A stretch of 64,000 nucleotides of DNA, from contig NZ_FYEY01000001.1 in assembly GCF_900187385.1 (NCBI RefSeq), positions 3,844,001 to 3,908,000 of the forward strand. Reading direction: 5' to 3'. Under the pieces are notes generated by a model. That model saw only the letters and a list, made by a program, of their open reading frames with translations, ran no database searches and was not told where the DNA came from. The position numbers and the translations under genes are program-made. The DNA comes from Streptomyces sp. 2114.4. GTDB lineage: Bacteria; Actinomycetota; Actinomycetes; Streptomycetales; Streptomycetaceae. Positions 16,334 through 25,330 of the stretch are shown here, piece after piece (within the stretch, counting starts at the first letter, position 1; each line of letters begins with the position of its first letter).

Positions 16334-19055
16334 CTGACGACACCTCCCTTCCGCGGTGCGCAGTGCCCGCTGCCCCGGCCGGGGCGGTGGGGGTGGCGGC
16401 GCCTCGGGCGCCGCCGGCGCGTCCCGGTGCGGCCGGCGAAACGGCCGCCGCGGGGCGCGAGTCGGTGAGGAACGGGAGCAGCGGGGTGCCCCGTTCGGTG
16501 GCGGAGAGCGCCAGCAGGACGCCGGCACCGCCGTCGGCCAGCCCCATGGAGATCCGGGCGCGGCCGTCGCAGGGGAAGACCGTCGCTCCGTTCCACGTCA
16601 TGGCGTGCTGGCCGAGCCGGGTCAGATGACGGCGCAGATACCGGTCGACGGCTGGGCCGCTCAGCGCGGGGCCGTCCGGCCGCTCCCCGGTGTCCGGGGA
16701 GAGCGGCACCCGGTCGCGGAGCACCGCCAGGGTGGCGAGCAGGCCCGCGCGTCCGCCCAGCAGCCCCGACTCGATGACGAAGTCGGCGGCGCAGGCGCGC
16801 AGCAGGGCGGGCAGCGCCGCGCGGATCCGGTCGTCGTCGCGCACCCGGAGCAGTTCGGCCGCCACCAGGGCGATACCGGCGCTGCCGTTGTCCAGGTAGG
16901 GCAGGAGCCGGAAGCCCTCGTCCACCTGAAGGGTGTGCTGCGGGCCCGGTGCGCACCGGTCGAGGTCGCGGTGGACGGCGTGGACCGCCTCGTCCAGCAA
17001 CGCGGTGTCTCCGGTGGCGCGGTGGGCGGCCAGGAGGAAGAGCGCGGCGCCCGACCAGCCGTACATCAGGCCGGCGGCGTCCTTCGAGCCGCGCCGGCGG
17101 CGGCGCTCGACGGGTTCGGTGCGGGCGGCGGTCAGCCGCTCGGTGACGCGGTCGGCGAGGCAAAGGGCCTGCCGGCGCAGGTCGGCGCTGTCGAGCGCGT
17201 CGGCGAAGTGCAGCAGGTTCAGGCCGACGCCGGACAGACCGCGGTAGAGGCTGGGGCAGTGGCGTACGGAGAGCTTGTCCGCCGCCCGGTTCAGGGCCCG
17301 CAGGGCCGCCTCGTCGTCGCCCAGCTGCCGTAGGACGTAGGCCATTCCGTGCAGGCCGTCGTAGAAGCCGATCCGCTCGGCGGGGACCCGGTCGACGGCG
17401 GCGCGCAGCCAGGCCACGCCCTCCTCGTCGCGTTCCCCGAGGGCGGTGTGCCGGGCCCACAGGACGCCGGCCGCGCCGTGTCCGAAGCCCGCGCCGCCTT
17501 CGACGAACTGCTCGAAGCCGCCGGGGTGGAGCCGGTCGAGGCGGTGCGGGGTGGCGCTGTCGCGCAGCCCGCGGGCGAGGGAGACCAGCACCTCGGTGGG
17601 TGGGAAGGTGCCCGGCGAGGAGCGGAGCGTGGAGGTCGTGTTGTCGTTGGGGGCCAGCTGCGGTGCCAGCCGGGCCACCAGCGCGTCCGGCAGCCCGAAC
17701 CGCTCGGCCGCGGTGGCCAGCAGGGCGGGCGCCTTGTCCGGGGCGAGCCCGCCGAGGGCGGCCAGCGGCAGGAAGAGCCACAGTCCGATGGCGGCGAGCG
17801 CATAGTGGTCGCCGTCCGCACCGGTCGCGTCGGCGCGGTGGAAACCGGGGGCGCCGAGGCTGCTGGGGGTGGCCCGGTCGAGCTCGTCGGCCACCTCGAA
17901 GTCGATGAGGACCGGATCGTCGCCGGGCCTGATGATGAGGTTGCCCGGGTGCAGGTCGCCGATCCGGATGCCGCGGCCGTGCACCGCGGCGACCAGCGCC
18001 TCGATCCGGCCGAACAGGGCCAGCGCGCGGTCGCGGTACTGCGCGACGGCCTGCTCGTCGGGGTCGGGGACGGTCAGCGGGTGGTGCGCGGCGAGCCAGG
18101 TCTGGAAGTCCTGTCCCGCGATGTCCTCCAGCACCAGGAAGAGGTGGTCGCGGACCTGGAGGGTGCCGAAGGTGCGCGGGATCCCTGGCATCCCCGCCAG
18201 CCGCTCCAGCATCCGGTGCTCGTGGGCGAGCCGGCTGACCGCGTCGCGGCCGACGCCGTCGGTGCCGGAGTAGGGCCGGCCCTCCTTGAGGACGACGCCT
18301 GCCTCGCCCGCGCCGAGGGCGTCGGGGCGGGTCGGGACGGCGCGGTAGACACCGCCGCCGTTGGAGAACTGCAGCGCCCCGGTGATCCGGTAGGGGAAGT
18401 CGTCCAGAGCCTGCCGGGCGGCCAGCGAGTCCTTGAGGATGTCCGGCACCTCGACCCAGTCGGGGGTGTGGAAGACCGGGGTGCGGCGGTCCGGCTCGGG
18501 GGTGCCGTCGGGGCGGTGGAAGGCGGTGACCAGCTCGCCGTCGGTGTCCTCCATGTAGTGGGTACGGAAGCCGCCGTAACGTACATGGAGCGGGCCCTGC
18601 CGGATGCGCAGGTCGGTGAGGACGTACGGGCCGGGACGGCCGCCGACGAGGGCGTCGAGTCCTTCGAGGGTGCGGGCGAACTCGGCGTCGTCCACCGGGT
18701 AGACGGTCAGCAGCTTGCCGGCCGAGGAGCGCTGCGCGTACTTGCGGCTCAGGGCGCGCAGGACGTTGGCGCTCTTGAGGTACTTGAAGGCGATGCCGTG
18801 CCGGGTGCAGTAGCGGGCGACATCGACGAGGGTGCGGGGGGCGTCGTCGGGGGCCGCGCTGACGTGGATCTTCCAGCCCTGGTCCGGGAGGCGGTCCTCG
18901 GGCGGGCGGCAGAAGGTCCAGGCCTCGTTGTCGTCGCGCCGCCAGCCGTCGGGCAGCGGCGGGGCGGGGAAGCGGGTGGCCTCCAGGTCCCAGTTGCCGG
19001 GCCAGTCGAAGAAGGTGCGGTCGGCCAGGGCGAAGCTCTCGGCGCCGTCTCTCAT
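16287..19055 (-). CDS. Class III lanthipeptide synthetase LanKC
   Basis: Trifunctional lyase-kinase-cyclase of 922 residues that phosphorylates Ser/Thr in the precursor core, eliminates phosphate and closes thioether rings. Residues about 1-220 form the lyase part. The kinase follows, with FSNGGGVYRA (glycine loop), VVLKEGRPY (Lys), IGDLHPGNL (catalytic loop) and VLIDFEVA (DFG position). The C-terminal LanC-like domain has MYGWSGAALFL and GNGSAGIAL-type helices but no zinc-binding Cys-His-Gly set, as expected for class III. A 60-residue Ala/Pro/Gly tail overlaps the first precursor gene. Its start overlaps the GNAT stop (ATGA). Confidence 0.95.
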   Translation of the reverse strand: MRDGAESFALADRTFFDWPGNWDLEATRFPAPPLPDGWRRDDNEAWTFCRPPEDRLPDQGWKIHVSAAPDDAPRTLVDVARYCTRHGIAFKYLKSANVLRALSRKYAQRSSAGKLLTVYPVDDAEFARTLEGLDALVGGRPGPYVLTDLRIRQGPLHVRYGGFRTHYMEDTDGELVTAFHRPDGTPEPDRRTPVFHTPDWVEVPDILKDSLAARQALDDFPYRITGALQFSNGGGVYRAVPTRPDALGAGEAGVVLKEGRPYSGTDGVGRDAVSRLAHEHRMLERLAGMPGIPRTFGTLQVRDHLFLVLEDIAGQDFQTWLAAHHPLTVPDPDEQAVAQYRDRALALFGRIEALVAAVHGRGIRIGDLHPGNLIIRPGDDPVLIDFEVADELDRATPSSLGAPGFHRADATGADGDHYALAAIGLWLFLPLAALGGLAPDKAPALLATAAERFGLPDALVARLAPQLAPNDNTTSTLRSSPGTFPPTEVLVSLARGLRDSATPHRLDRLHPGGFEQFVEGGAGFGHGAAGVLWARHTALGERDEEGVAWLRAAVDRVPAERIGFYDGLHGMAYVLRQLGDDEAALRALNRAADKLSVRHCPSLYRGLSGVGLNLLHFADALDSADLRRQALCLADRVTERLTAARTEPVERRRRRGSKDAAGLMYGWSGAALFLLAAHRATGDTALLDEAVHAVHRDLDRCAPGPQHTLQVDEGFRLLPYLDNGSAGIALVAAELLRVRDDDRIRAALPALLRACAADFVIESGLLGGRAGLLATLAVLRDRVPLSPDTGERPDGPALSGPAVDRYLRRHLTRLGQHAMTWNGATVFPCDGRARISMGLADGGAGVLLALSATERGTPLLPFLTDSRPAAAVSPAAPGRAGGARGAATPTAPAGAAGTAHRGREVSSDDHHGPSGPGGAGRA

Positions 19056-19870
19056 GCGGCACCCCGGGCGGGGGCGGGCGCGCCGGCCTCGGCGGCAGGC
19101 GGTGCGGCGAGCGGATCGGGCTCGGCTGTCCCGGCGGCCGGCGGCCCGGGGTGGGTCGTCCCGGCGGGCGCGCCGGCCTCGGCGGCGAGCGGTGCCGCGG
19201 GCCGTACGGGTTCGGGGGCCTCGTCCAGGTAGGCGTCGAGGGCGGTGCGGCGGCCGGTCGCCAGGTGCTCGGCGAGGACGGCGCGGGCCTGGGTCTTGTC
19301 GTCGTCGGAGAGGAAGTCGGCGAGGCCGACGGCCAGCACGCGGTTGTCCTCACTGGGCTTGAGCGAGGCGTAGTGCTCGTCGCGCAGCAGGCCCCAGACG
19401 ATCGCGTCGTGGTACCGGCCGTCGAGGTAGCAGTGGTCGCGCAGGATGCCCTCGACCACGAAGGGGGTCTTGGTCATCAGCCGGATGACACCCTTGTTGT
19501 AGCCCGCGGTGGTGACCTGCACGCGGTGCGCGTTGAGCTGGTGGAAGAGGTAGTCGACGAGCAGGACGACGGCCTCCGCGCCGTAGCCGCGGCGCCACAG
19601 TTCGGGCGAGCCGATCGCGCCCCCGACGGTGAAGCCGCCGATCCGGCCGGACCGCTGATAGCTGACGGTACCGATGCGCTCGCCGTCCTTGCTGCGGATC
19701 ACCAGGTGGTGGACCCGGCCGGAGCGGTTGGCCTGCTCGACCTCGGCAGCGCCCAGCAGCTCCCAGTCACCGCTGAGCACGGCGGCCGGTGAGCCGGGCC
19801 GCAGCCAGGAGGCGATCGCTGCCCAGTCGTCGTCGCCGGGCCATTCCAAGGTCACCAGTCGTCCCTGCAC
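19052..19870 (-). CDS. GNAT acyltransferase, candidate peptide N-acylation enzyme
   Basis: A 272-residue GNAT protein. It starts at GTG 19870 with GGAGGG upstream. The fold is visible as LVIRSKDGERIGTVSYQ, then GFTVGGAIGSPELWRRGYGAEAVVLLVDYLF (R-R-G-Y-G acyl-CoA loop), then QVTTAGYNKGVIRLMTKTPF. The last 65 residues are Ala/Pro/Gly-rich low complexity with a repeated AAEAGAPA. In goadvionin-type lipopeptides a GNAT enzyme joins a polyketide acyl chain to the class III peptide; position between ketosynthase and LanKC makes this the likely role. Plain acetylation cannot be excluded. Confidence 0.85.
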   Translation of the reverse strand: MQGRLVTLEWPGDDDWAAIASWLRPGSPAAVLSGDWELLGAAEVEQANRSGRVHHLVIRSKDGERIGTVSYQRSGRIGGFTVGGAIGSPELWRRGYGAEAVVLLVDYLFHQLNAHRVQVTTAGYNKGVIRLMTKTPFVVEGILRDHCYLDGRYHDAIVWGLLRDEHYASLKPSEDNRVLAVGLADFLSDDDKTQARAVLAEHLATGRRTALDAYLDEAPEPVRPAAPLAAEAGAPAGTTHPGPPAAGTAEPDPLAAPPAAEAGAPAPARGAA

Positions 19871-19965
19871 GGTGCGTTCCCTCCTCAGCGGGTGGTGGCG
19901 GATCGTCAGCGGGTGGAGCGGGTCGTCGGGCACGTGGCGCCCGTCATCGGTGCGTGTGCGCGTCG

Positions 19966-21225
19966 TCAGCGGGTGTAGCGGGTCAGTACGAGGACGGCGT
20001 TGTGGCCGCCGAAGCCGAAGGAATTGCTGAGCACCACGTCGCCGTCCCAGTCGCGGGCGCCCTTGAGGACCAGATCGAGGTCTTCTTCCTCGGGGTGATC
20101 GCAGTTGCGGATCGGCGGGATCTTGCGGTCCCGGAGGGACAGCACCGCGGCGGCGGCCTCGGCTGCCCCGGAGGCGCCGAGCATGTGCCCGGTCATGCTC
20201 TTGACGGCGGTCACCGGCGTACGGCTGAGCTGGTCGGGGCCGAGCACCTGGCGCAGCGCCGACGCCTCGATGCGGTCGTTCAGGAGGGTGCCGGTGCCGT
20301 GCGCGCTGACCTGGCCGACGTCCTCGGGTTCCAGGCCCGCGTCGGCGAGCGCGCCGCGTATCGCGCGGACGGCTCCGGCGCCGGTCGGGTCGGGGGCGGT
20401 GGCGTGGTGGGCGTCGGTGGTGGCGGCGTAACCGGCCACCTCGGCAAGGATCTCCGCTCCGCGGCGTTCGGCGTGGCCGGCCTCCTCCAGCGTGAGGACG
20501 GTGGCGCCGACGGCCATCACGAACCCGTCGCGGTCCCGGTCGAAGGGCCGGCTGGCGCCTTCGGGGTCGTCGTTGCGGCGGGAGAGCGCCTGGGCGTTGG
20601 CGGTGCCGGCCAGGTCGACGGCCGTGAGGGCGTCGTCGGTGCCGCCGGCCAGGGCGATATCGGCCCGGCCGCTGCGGACCAGCTCGGCCGCCTCGCCCAG
20701 GGCCACCGCGCCGGTGGCACAGGCCGCGGAGACCGCGCAACTGGGGCCTTTGATGCCGTACTTGATCGACAGCAGGCTCGCCGGGTGGTCGATGGCGGTG
20801 AGGACCGAGTGGTACGGGGAGACCCGGCGCGGGCCCTGCACCGTCAGGACGTCGTACTGCTGCTGGATCGCGTGGGCGGCGCCGTAGCCGGAGCCGATCA
20901 CCGCGGCGAAGCGGTACGGGTCCCGGCCGGCGGACTCTTCGAGGCCGGCGGCCCGCATCGCCTGCCCCGCGGCGACCGCCGCGTACTGCGTGAAGCGGTC
21001 GCAGCGCCGGGCTTCCTGCGGGGTGAGGTAACCGGTCGTGTCAAAACCGGTGACATCGCCGCCGATACGGACCGGAAGGCGGGAAACGTCGAAGCGGGTC
21101 AGGGGGCGGACGCCGCTACGGCCGGCGAGAAGAGCGGCCCAGAAGTCCGCGGTGGTGTTTCCCACGGGGGACACCACGCCGCAGCCGGTGACGACCACGC
21201 GTCGCCGATCCGTGCGCAACTCCAT
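19966..21225 (-). CDS. Beta-ketoacyl-ACP synthase II (FabF-like)
   Basis: Condensing enzyme of 419 residues that elongates an acyl-ACP with malonyl-ACP. The active-site Cys is in CAVSAACATGAVALGEA, with the two His motifs VSAHGTGTLLND and KSMTGHMLGASG and the terminal NSFGFGGHN. The ATG at 21225 has GGAGG eight bases upstream. It heads the operon that continues with GNAT, LanKC and precursors, which ties fatty-acyl or polyketide synthesis to the peptide. The partner ACP is at 31128. Confidence 0.95.
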   Translation of the reverse strand: MELRTDRRRVVVTGCGVVSPVGNTTADFWAALLAGRSGVRPLTRFDVSRLPVRIGGDVTGFDTTGYLTPQEARRCDRFTQYAAVAAGQAMRAAGLEESAGRDPYRFAAVIGSGYGAAHAIQQQYDVLTVQGPRRVSPYHSVLTAIDHPASLLSIKYGIKGPSCAVSAACATGAVALGEAAELVRSGRADIALAGGTDDALTAVDLAGTANAQALSRRNDDPEGASRPFDRDRDGFVMAVGATVLTLEEAGHAERRGAEILAEVAGYAATTDAHHATAPDPTGAGAVRAIRGALADAGLEPEDVGQVSAHGTGTLLNDRIEASALRQVLGPDQLSRTPVTAVKSMTGHMLGASGAAEAAAAVLSLRDRKIPPIRNCDHPEEEDLDLVLKGARDWDGDVVLSNSFGFGGHNAVLVLTRYTR

Positions 21226-21747
21226 GAAACCCGCCTCCTGATTTCCCGCCCCCGTTGTCACGCTCGGGGCGTTCTCATGACCAGAAACATGACAGGTGAG
21301 TCATTGCGCTGTCAACGGCTCGCGGAGAAGTCAGTCAGTCGACGCCCCGTCTCCTGGCGCATCGACAGGCCCCGCACCAGCGGGAACACCCCCAAGGGGA
21401 TGACTGAGAGAGTCACTAAAATTGACTGTGGTGGGCAACGGATCGGGGTGCGACGAGGTCCCGGCGCCCGCGCGGCGGAGGCGGAGGACCCGGCCGGGAC
21501 AGGGGCACCCCCGGGGCCTTCGCCCCACAACTTCCGCCGCCCACCCCATGCCTGACGCCTTCTCCGGCGCCCCTCGGCACACCGTCCGAGGCATCCTCGC
21601 CTCCCCCGGCAGGGCCGCGGAGTACATAGAAAGTGACAGACAGCGGGACGGAAAGTGCCTACCTGCGGATGATCCCAATGAGCCGGCCGGGCGGGACGCT
21701 GGTCCGTACAACGTGCTCCGACACATCACAGGGAACGAGGGGAACTC
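21226..21747. promoter_or_regulatory. Divergent promoter region of the ketosynthase operon
   Basis: This 522-base stretch has no gene. For the minus strand, TTGACA at 21317-21312 could be a -35 element. GAGTCATTG at 21298-21306 lies next to CATGACA (21288-21294); the same pair spaced identically recurs at 31569-31587. TGACT-N5-AGTCA occurs at 21401-21415. These are candidate operators for the two XRE/TPR regulators. Confidence 0.5.
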
Positions 21748-21927
21748 ATGAAGGGTATTGCCGTAGGCATTGTGCTGGCGATCGCAGGTCTGGTCCTGTG
21801 GCTGACCACAAAGGAAGTGGAGACCCCGATCGTCTCGCTTCACAAGGCCGGGCTGATCCTGGCGATCATCGGCGGCGCGGAGGCCTTGTTCGCACTTCTG
21901 GGATTGGGAAAGAAAGCTAATAAATAA
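21748..21927 (+). CDS. Small two-helix membrane protein (DUF5708-like)
   Basis: 59-residue membrane peptide: MKGIAVGIVLAIAGLVLWL, a short loop TTKEVETPIVSLHKAG, then a second helix LILAIIGGAEALFALLGLG and a Lys-rich tail. GAGGGGAA precedes the ATG at 21748. It resembles the DUF5708 group of Streptomyces small membrane proteins, from memory. It diverges from the ketosynthase operon; whether it belongs to the pathway (export, immunity) is open. Confidence 0.7.
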   Translation: MKGIAVGIVLAIAGLVLWLTTKEVETPIVSLHKAGLILAIIGGAEALFALLGLGKKANK

Positions 21928-21984
21928 ACGCGCATTGCGCGCAAGAGTGGCATTGCACCACAGCGGGACACGGCCCCGGTGCCG

Positions 21985-23232
21985 TCAGTCCCGTTTTTCG
22001 AGGAGAGCCGTCAGCCGTTCCCGGGCCCGCTCGGCGTGCCGGTACGCCTGGGCCCCGCGGAACAGTTCCGCGGAATACCGGAAGTGCCCGGCCGCCCTTT
22101 CCCGGTCCCCCACCCGCTCACATGCCGCCGCGATCTCACCGAGCGCGGCGGCCTTCTCGTGGCTGCGGCCGGTATCGGGCAGCGCGGCCAGCCGCTCGCC
22201 CAGCGCGAAGAGGCGGTCGGTGTCACCGGCCGCCTCCGCACGGACCGCGTCAGCGGTCGTGAGCCAGAGCGGGAACTCCGGTTCCTGCGCCACCGAGGCC
22301 ACCACCAGTCCGCGCTCGACGATGCTGTGGGCCTGCTCCGTCTCGCCCCGGTGCAGCAACAGCAGGGCGTAGCGGCCGTTGATCTTCTCCCACAGCGGGA
22401 AGCCGGCGGCCGGGGTCACCCGGCGCGCACACTCCCCCAGCAGGGCGTCGGCGCGCTCCAGCTCGCCCCGGTCGCACAGATCGAGCGCCCGGTGCAGAGC
22501 GATGGCGGCGCGCGGCCCGGGGAGCACGCCGTCCGCCGGGGGCCGGGGCTGATCGCCGCCGGGAGCCCAGTCCGGGCAGCCGCTCCAATACGCGCAGCGG
22601 GTGAGCACTTCGAGGACCAGCAGCGAGTGGAACCCGGTCTCGGGGCGCCGGCCTTCGCATTCGAGGTAGCCGGTGAGCGCGTGGCGCAGGCCGTCCTGGA
22701 CCCGGCCGGCCGATTCCAGCAGATCGGCCAGCGCGATCAGAGCCCGCAGCCGGGGCTCGGCGTACGGCAGGGGGGCCGGCGCCTGGAGCATCCGCAGCAG
22801 GACCTCCGCGCCCTCGTCGGCGCGGCCGAGCGTGCCCAGTATTTCGGCAATGGCGAGCTGCGCCTCGGTAAATACGTCGTCCTGCCGGCCGGCCGGTTCC
22901 CTCTCGGCCAGTGCCCGGAATTCGGACAGCGCGCCCTCGGCGTCACCGCCGTCCCATTGCCTGCGCGCCGCCACCAATCGCCCGACGAGGTCGAGCCTGC
23001 GGACCCGGCCGGTGGTTTCGGTCTGCCCGGCGGTACCGGATATTTCCTCCACGCCCACGCCGAGGCGTTCCGCCAGGATCTTGAGTGCCCGGCCGCTGGG
23101 AATACGCTTCCCGCGTTCCACCAGCGAGATGTAGCTGGAGGACATGTCGGGCCCGGCAAGGTCGTGCTGTGTCATACCTGCGCCGACCCGGAGCTCTTTG
23201 ATTCTCCTCCCGGTGTCCGCCAGCTCAGGCAT
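21985..23232 (-). CDS. XRE/TPR transcriptional regulator 1 of the hybrid cluster
   Basis: A 415-residue regulator. The N-terminal helix-turn-helix is IKELRVGAGMTQHDLAG followed by MSSSYISLVERGKRIPSGRAL. The rest is TPR-like helical repeats (for example GRADEGAEVLLRMLQ, RAAGHFRYSAELFRGA), as in peptide- or autoinducer-binding regulators. The ATG at 23232 has GGAGG nine bases upstream. A paralogue with the same N-terminal pattern is at 28668. Both flank pathway genes and share candidate operator half-sites, so they are likely pathway-specific. Confidence 0.82.
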   Translation of the reverse strand: MPELADTGRRIKELRVGAGMTQHDLAGPDMSSSYISLVERGKRIPSGRALKILAERLGVGVEEISGTAGQTETTGRVRRLDLVGRLVAARRQWDGGDAEGALSEFRALAEREPAGRQDDVFTEAQLAIAEILGTLGRADEGAEVLLRMLQAPAPLPYAEPRLRALIALADLLESAGRVQDGLRHALTGYLECEGRRPETGFHSLLVLEVLTRCAYWSGCPDWAPGGDQPRPPADGVLPGPRAAIALHRALDLCDRGELERADALLGECARRVTPAAGFPLWEKINGRYALLLLHRGETEQAHSIVERGLVVASVAQEPEFPLWLTTADAVRAEAAGDTDRLFALGERLAALPDTGRSHEKAAALGEIAAACERVGDRERAAGHFRYSAELFRGAQAYRHAERARERLTALLEKRD

Positions 23233-23603
23233 TCGACAAACCCTCCGGATTTCGGACGATGGATGATCCCGGCCGGCTGCATAAATCGCCGAGTCACAAT
23301 GAGTGGTCGGTACTTTACCAAGTAGTCAAGAAGAAGTCGACCGATATTCGGATTCCTCCGTCCGCCTTCCCCGGGCCCGTCGAGATCATTTCGAGGGCCG
23401 CGGTGCATTGCGCTCGGAGCAATGACGAGATATCGGTGGCCGGAGCGAAAAACCGGCTGCCCGGTACACCGAACTGTGTGCCCGCGACGGCGCGGGTCAA
23501 CCTTTCGATGTACTACCGCACGGCGATGCACACCGGGGAGGTGCCGTGGTCGGATGAGGCAGCAAGCGCCCCACCACCGCCGGACTCCGCGGAGGCACCA
23601 CCT
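23233..23603. promoter_or_regulatory. Divergent intergenic region with candidate operators
   Basis: 371 bases without a gene, noticeably AT-richer. It contains GAGTCACAATGAG near 23291 and an inverted repeat CATTGC-N7-GCAATG (23406-23424). The region separates regulator 1 from the DUF1707 gene and probably holds both promoters. An alternative in-frame start for the DUF1707 gene lies near 23527. Confidence 0.4.
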
Positions 23604-24257
23604 ATGACGCAGCCCGCACGGCCGAATCTGCAGAAGGATCCGGCGCCCCCTTCCTCCTCGTCGCCCACGGTGCTGGCCTCCGACGCCGAGCGCGAGAACA
23701 TGGTCGAACGGCTCAGAGAGGCCGCCGTGGAAGGCCGGTTAACCCTGGAGGAGCTGGCCGAACGCTCCGAGGCGGCCTATCTGGCCCGTACCCGCACGGA
23801 GTTGATGACCGTCGGCGAGGATCTGCCGGAGGTGACACCCCCGCCGCCGCCGGGCCCGTCGGGAGCGCGCACCTTCCGCGCCACCTTCGGCGACCTCGTC
23901 CACCGCAGCCCCGTCCTGGAACACGGCATCGAGGCGACCGCGGTCTTCGGGGATCTGACCCTGGACCTGTGCGCCTCCCCGGCACCGTCCACCGGCGAAC
24001 TGACCATCGCGGCCCGTGCGATCGTCGGCGATGTGCATCTGCTGCTCCCGGAGGGCGTCCGGGTCGAGATGAACTGCAGCCAGGTCCTCGGTGATGTGCG
24101 CGATCTGACCCGGGCGCACGCCGGACCCGAAGCCATCACCCCGCTCGTACGCATCACCGGCGCCGCCGTCCTCGGCGACATCATCGTCGCCCACCCCGAC
24201 AGTGACCGCCGTACGTACTGGCAGAAGTGGCTCGACGAGCGCCGCACCCGGGCCTGA
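23604..24257 (+). CDS. DUF1707 SHOCT-like / LiaF-like protein
   Basis: 217-residue soluble protein. Residues about 25-75 are a DUF1707 domain (ASDAERENMVERLREAAVEGRLTLEELAERSEAAY in part), and the C-terminal part resembles the LiaF/cell-wall-active-antibiotic-response domain (ATAVFGDLTLDL, IVGDVHLLLPEGVRVEM, VLGDIIVAHP). Such proteins are linked to envelope stress sensing. The ATG at 23604 has GGAGG at a normal distance. It is 14 bases upstream of an ABC-2 permease and probably co-transcribed. Confidence 0.78.
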   Translation: MTQPARPNLQKDPAPPSSSSPTVLASDAERENMVERLREAAVEGRLTLEELAERSEAAYLARTRTELMTVGEDLPEVTPPPPPGPSGARTFRATFGDLVHRSPVLEHGIEATAVFGDLTLDLCASPAPSTGELTIAARAIVGDVHLLLPEGVRVEMNCSQVLGDVRDLTRAHAGPEAITPLVRITGAAVLGDIIVAHPDSDRRTYWQKWLDERRTRA

Positions 24258-24271
24258 CCCAAGGAGCAGCC

Positions 24272-25108
24272 GTGGCATCCGCTCAGACCCTGCCCCGCTC
24301 CGCACCGTCCGCCCCCGTGTCCGACGAGGGCCGGACCGGGCTGCGGGCGAGCGCACGGCACACCGGCGCGCTGGTCCGCCGCAACCTCCTCCAGATCCGG
24401 CAGAACCCGACGGCGATGACCGACGCGCTGCTGATGCCGGTCGTGCTGACCGTGCTGTTCGTCTTCGTCCTGGGCGGCGCGGTCGACCCGGGCGGCGACC
24501 GGGTGCGGTACACCGCCTTCCTGGTCCCGGGGCTGATGGTGATCCTCGGCATGACCATCGCCATGGCCGTGGGCGTCGGCGTCAACGACGACTTCCGTAC
24601 GGGCGTGATGGACCGCTTCCGCGCGATGCCCATCGGCCGCTCCTCGGTGCTGGTGGCCAAGGTGGTGGTGGAGACCGGCCGGATGCTGGTGGCCATCGCC
24701 GTGCTGCTGATCGTCGGCGCGGTGCTCGGCTTCGACGTCGCCGCACACTGGCCGGGCCTGCTGGCCGCCACCGCCCTGACCGCCGCGTTCGGCACCTCGC
24801 TGGTGTGGACCTTCATGTTGCTGGGCCTGACCCTGCGCACCGCGCAGGCCATCCAGGGGCTGTCGGTCCTGGTGCTGACCCCGCTGGAGTTCGGCTCCTC
24901 GATCTTCGTGCCGCCCTCGACCATGCCGGACTGGCTGTCCGCCTTCACCCGCTTCAACCCCCTGACCCATATGGCCGATGCGGCCCGCGGACTCGCCCTG
25001 GGCGAGGGCCCGGTGGCCGGCCCGGTGCTCTGGACGCTGGTGTGGTCGGTGGGTCTGACCGCCCTCACCGCCCCGGTGGCCGTCGCCAAGTTCCGCGCCA
25101 AGACCTGA
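24272..25108 (+). CDS. ABC-2 type (DrrB-like) permease without adjacent ATPase
   Basis: 278-residue membrane subunit of an ABC-2 exporter. GTG start with AAGGAG upstream. About six hydrophobic helices, with the family signature around RFRAMPIGRSSVLVAKVV and the closing RFNPLTHMADAARGLALGE. No ATP-binding subunit is next to it; the nearest ATPase (35858) already has its own permease. It sits inside the lipopeptide locus and could export the product with a remote or shared ATPase. That link is inferred. Confidence 0.85.
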   Translation: MASAQTLPRSAPSAPVSDEGRTGLRASARHTGALVRRNLLQIRQNPTAMTDALLMPVVLTVLFVFVLGGAVDPGGDRVRYTAFLVPGLMVILGMTIAMAVGVGVNDDFRTGVMDRFRAMPIGRSSVLVAKVVVETGRMLVAIAVLLIVGAVLGFDVAAHWPGLLAATALTAAFGTSLVWTFMLLGLTLRTAQAIQGLSVLVLTPLEFGSSIFVPPSTMPDWLSAFTRFNPLTHMADAARGLALGEGPVAGPVLWTLVWSVGLTALTAPVAVAKFRAKT

Positions 25109-25184
25109 CAACACCGATCCGTACGGAGCCGAGCGCCTCCCCTGGCACGCCCCCCGGGCGTGGCTCCCTCCGTACGAAGAAGTC

Positions 25185-25230
25185 GTGCCCGGCTCCCTCC
25201 GGCACCCCCGGGCCGGAGGGAGCCGGGCAC
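25185..25230. terminator. 18-bp stem bidirectional terminator
   Basis: Arms 25185-25202 and 25213-25230 pair exactly with a 10-base loop. It separates the permease (stop 25108, plus) from the TPP enzyme (stop 25331, minus). Confidence 0.88.
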
Positions 25231-25330
25231 GCACACTCCCTGTCGGGGGGCGCGGCCGCGCCACACACTCCTCGCGCCGCGCCACCCCCATGGGCCACCG
25301 GACACCGGGCCAAGTGGCCCGGCTGGCGCC

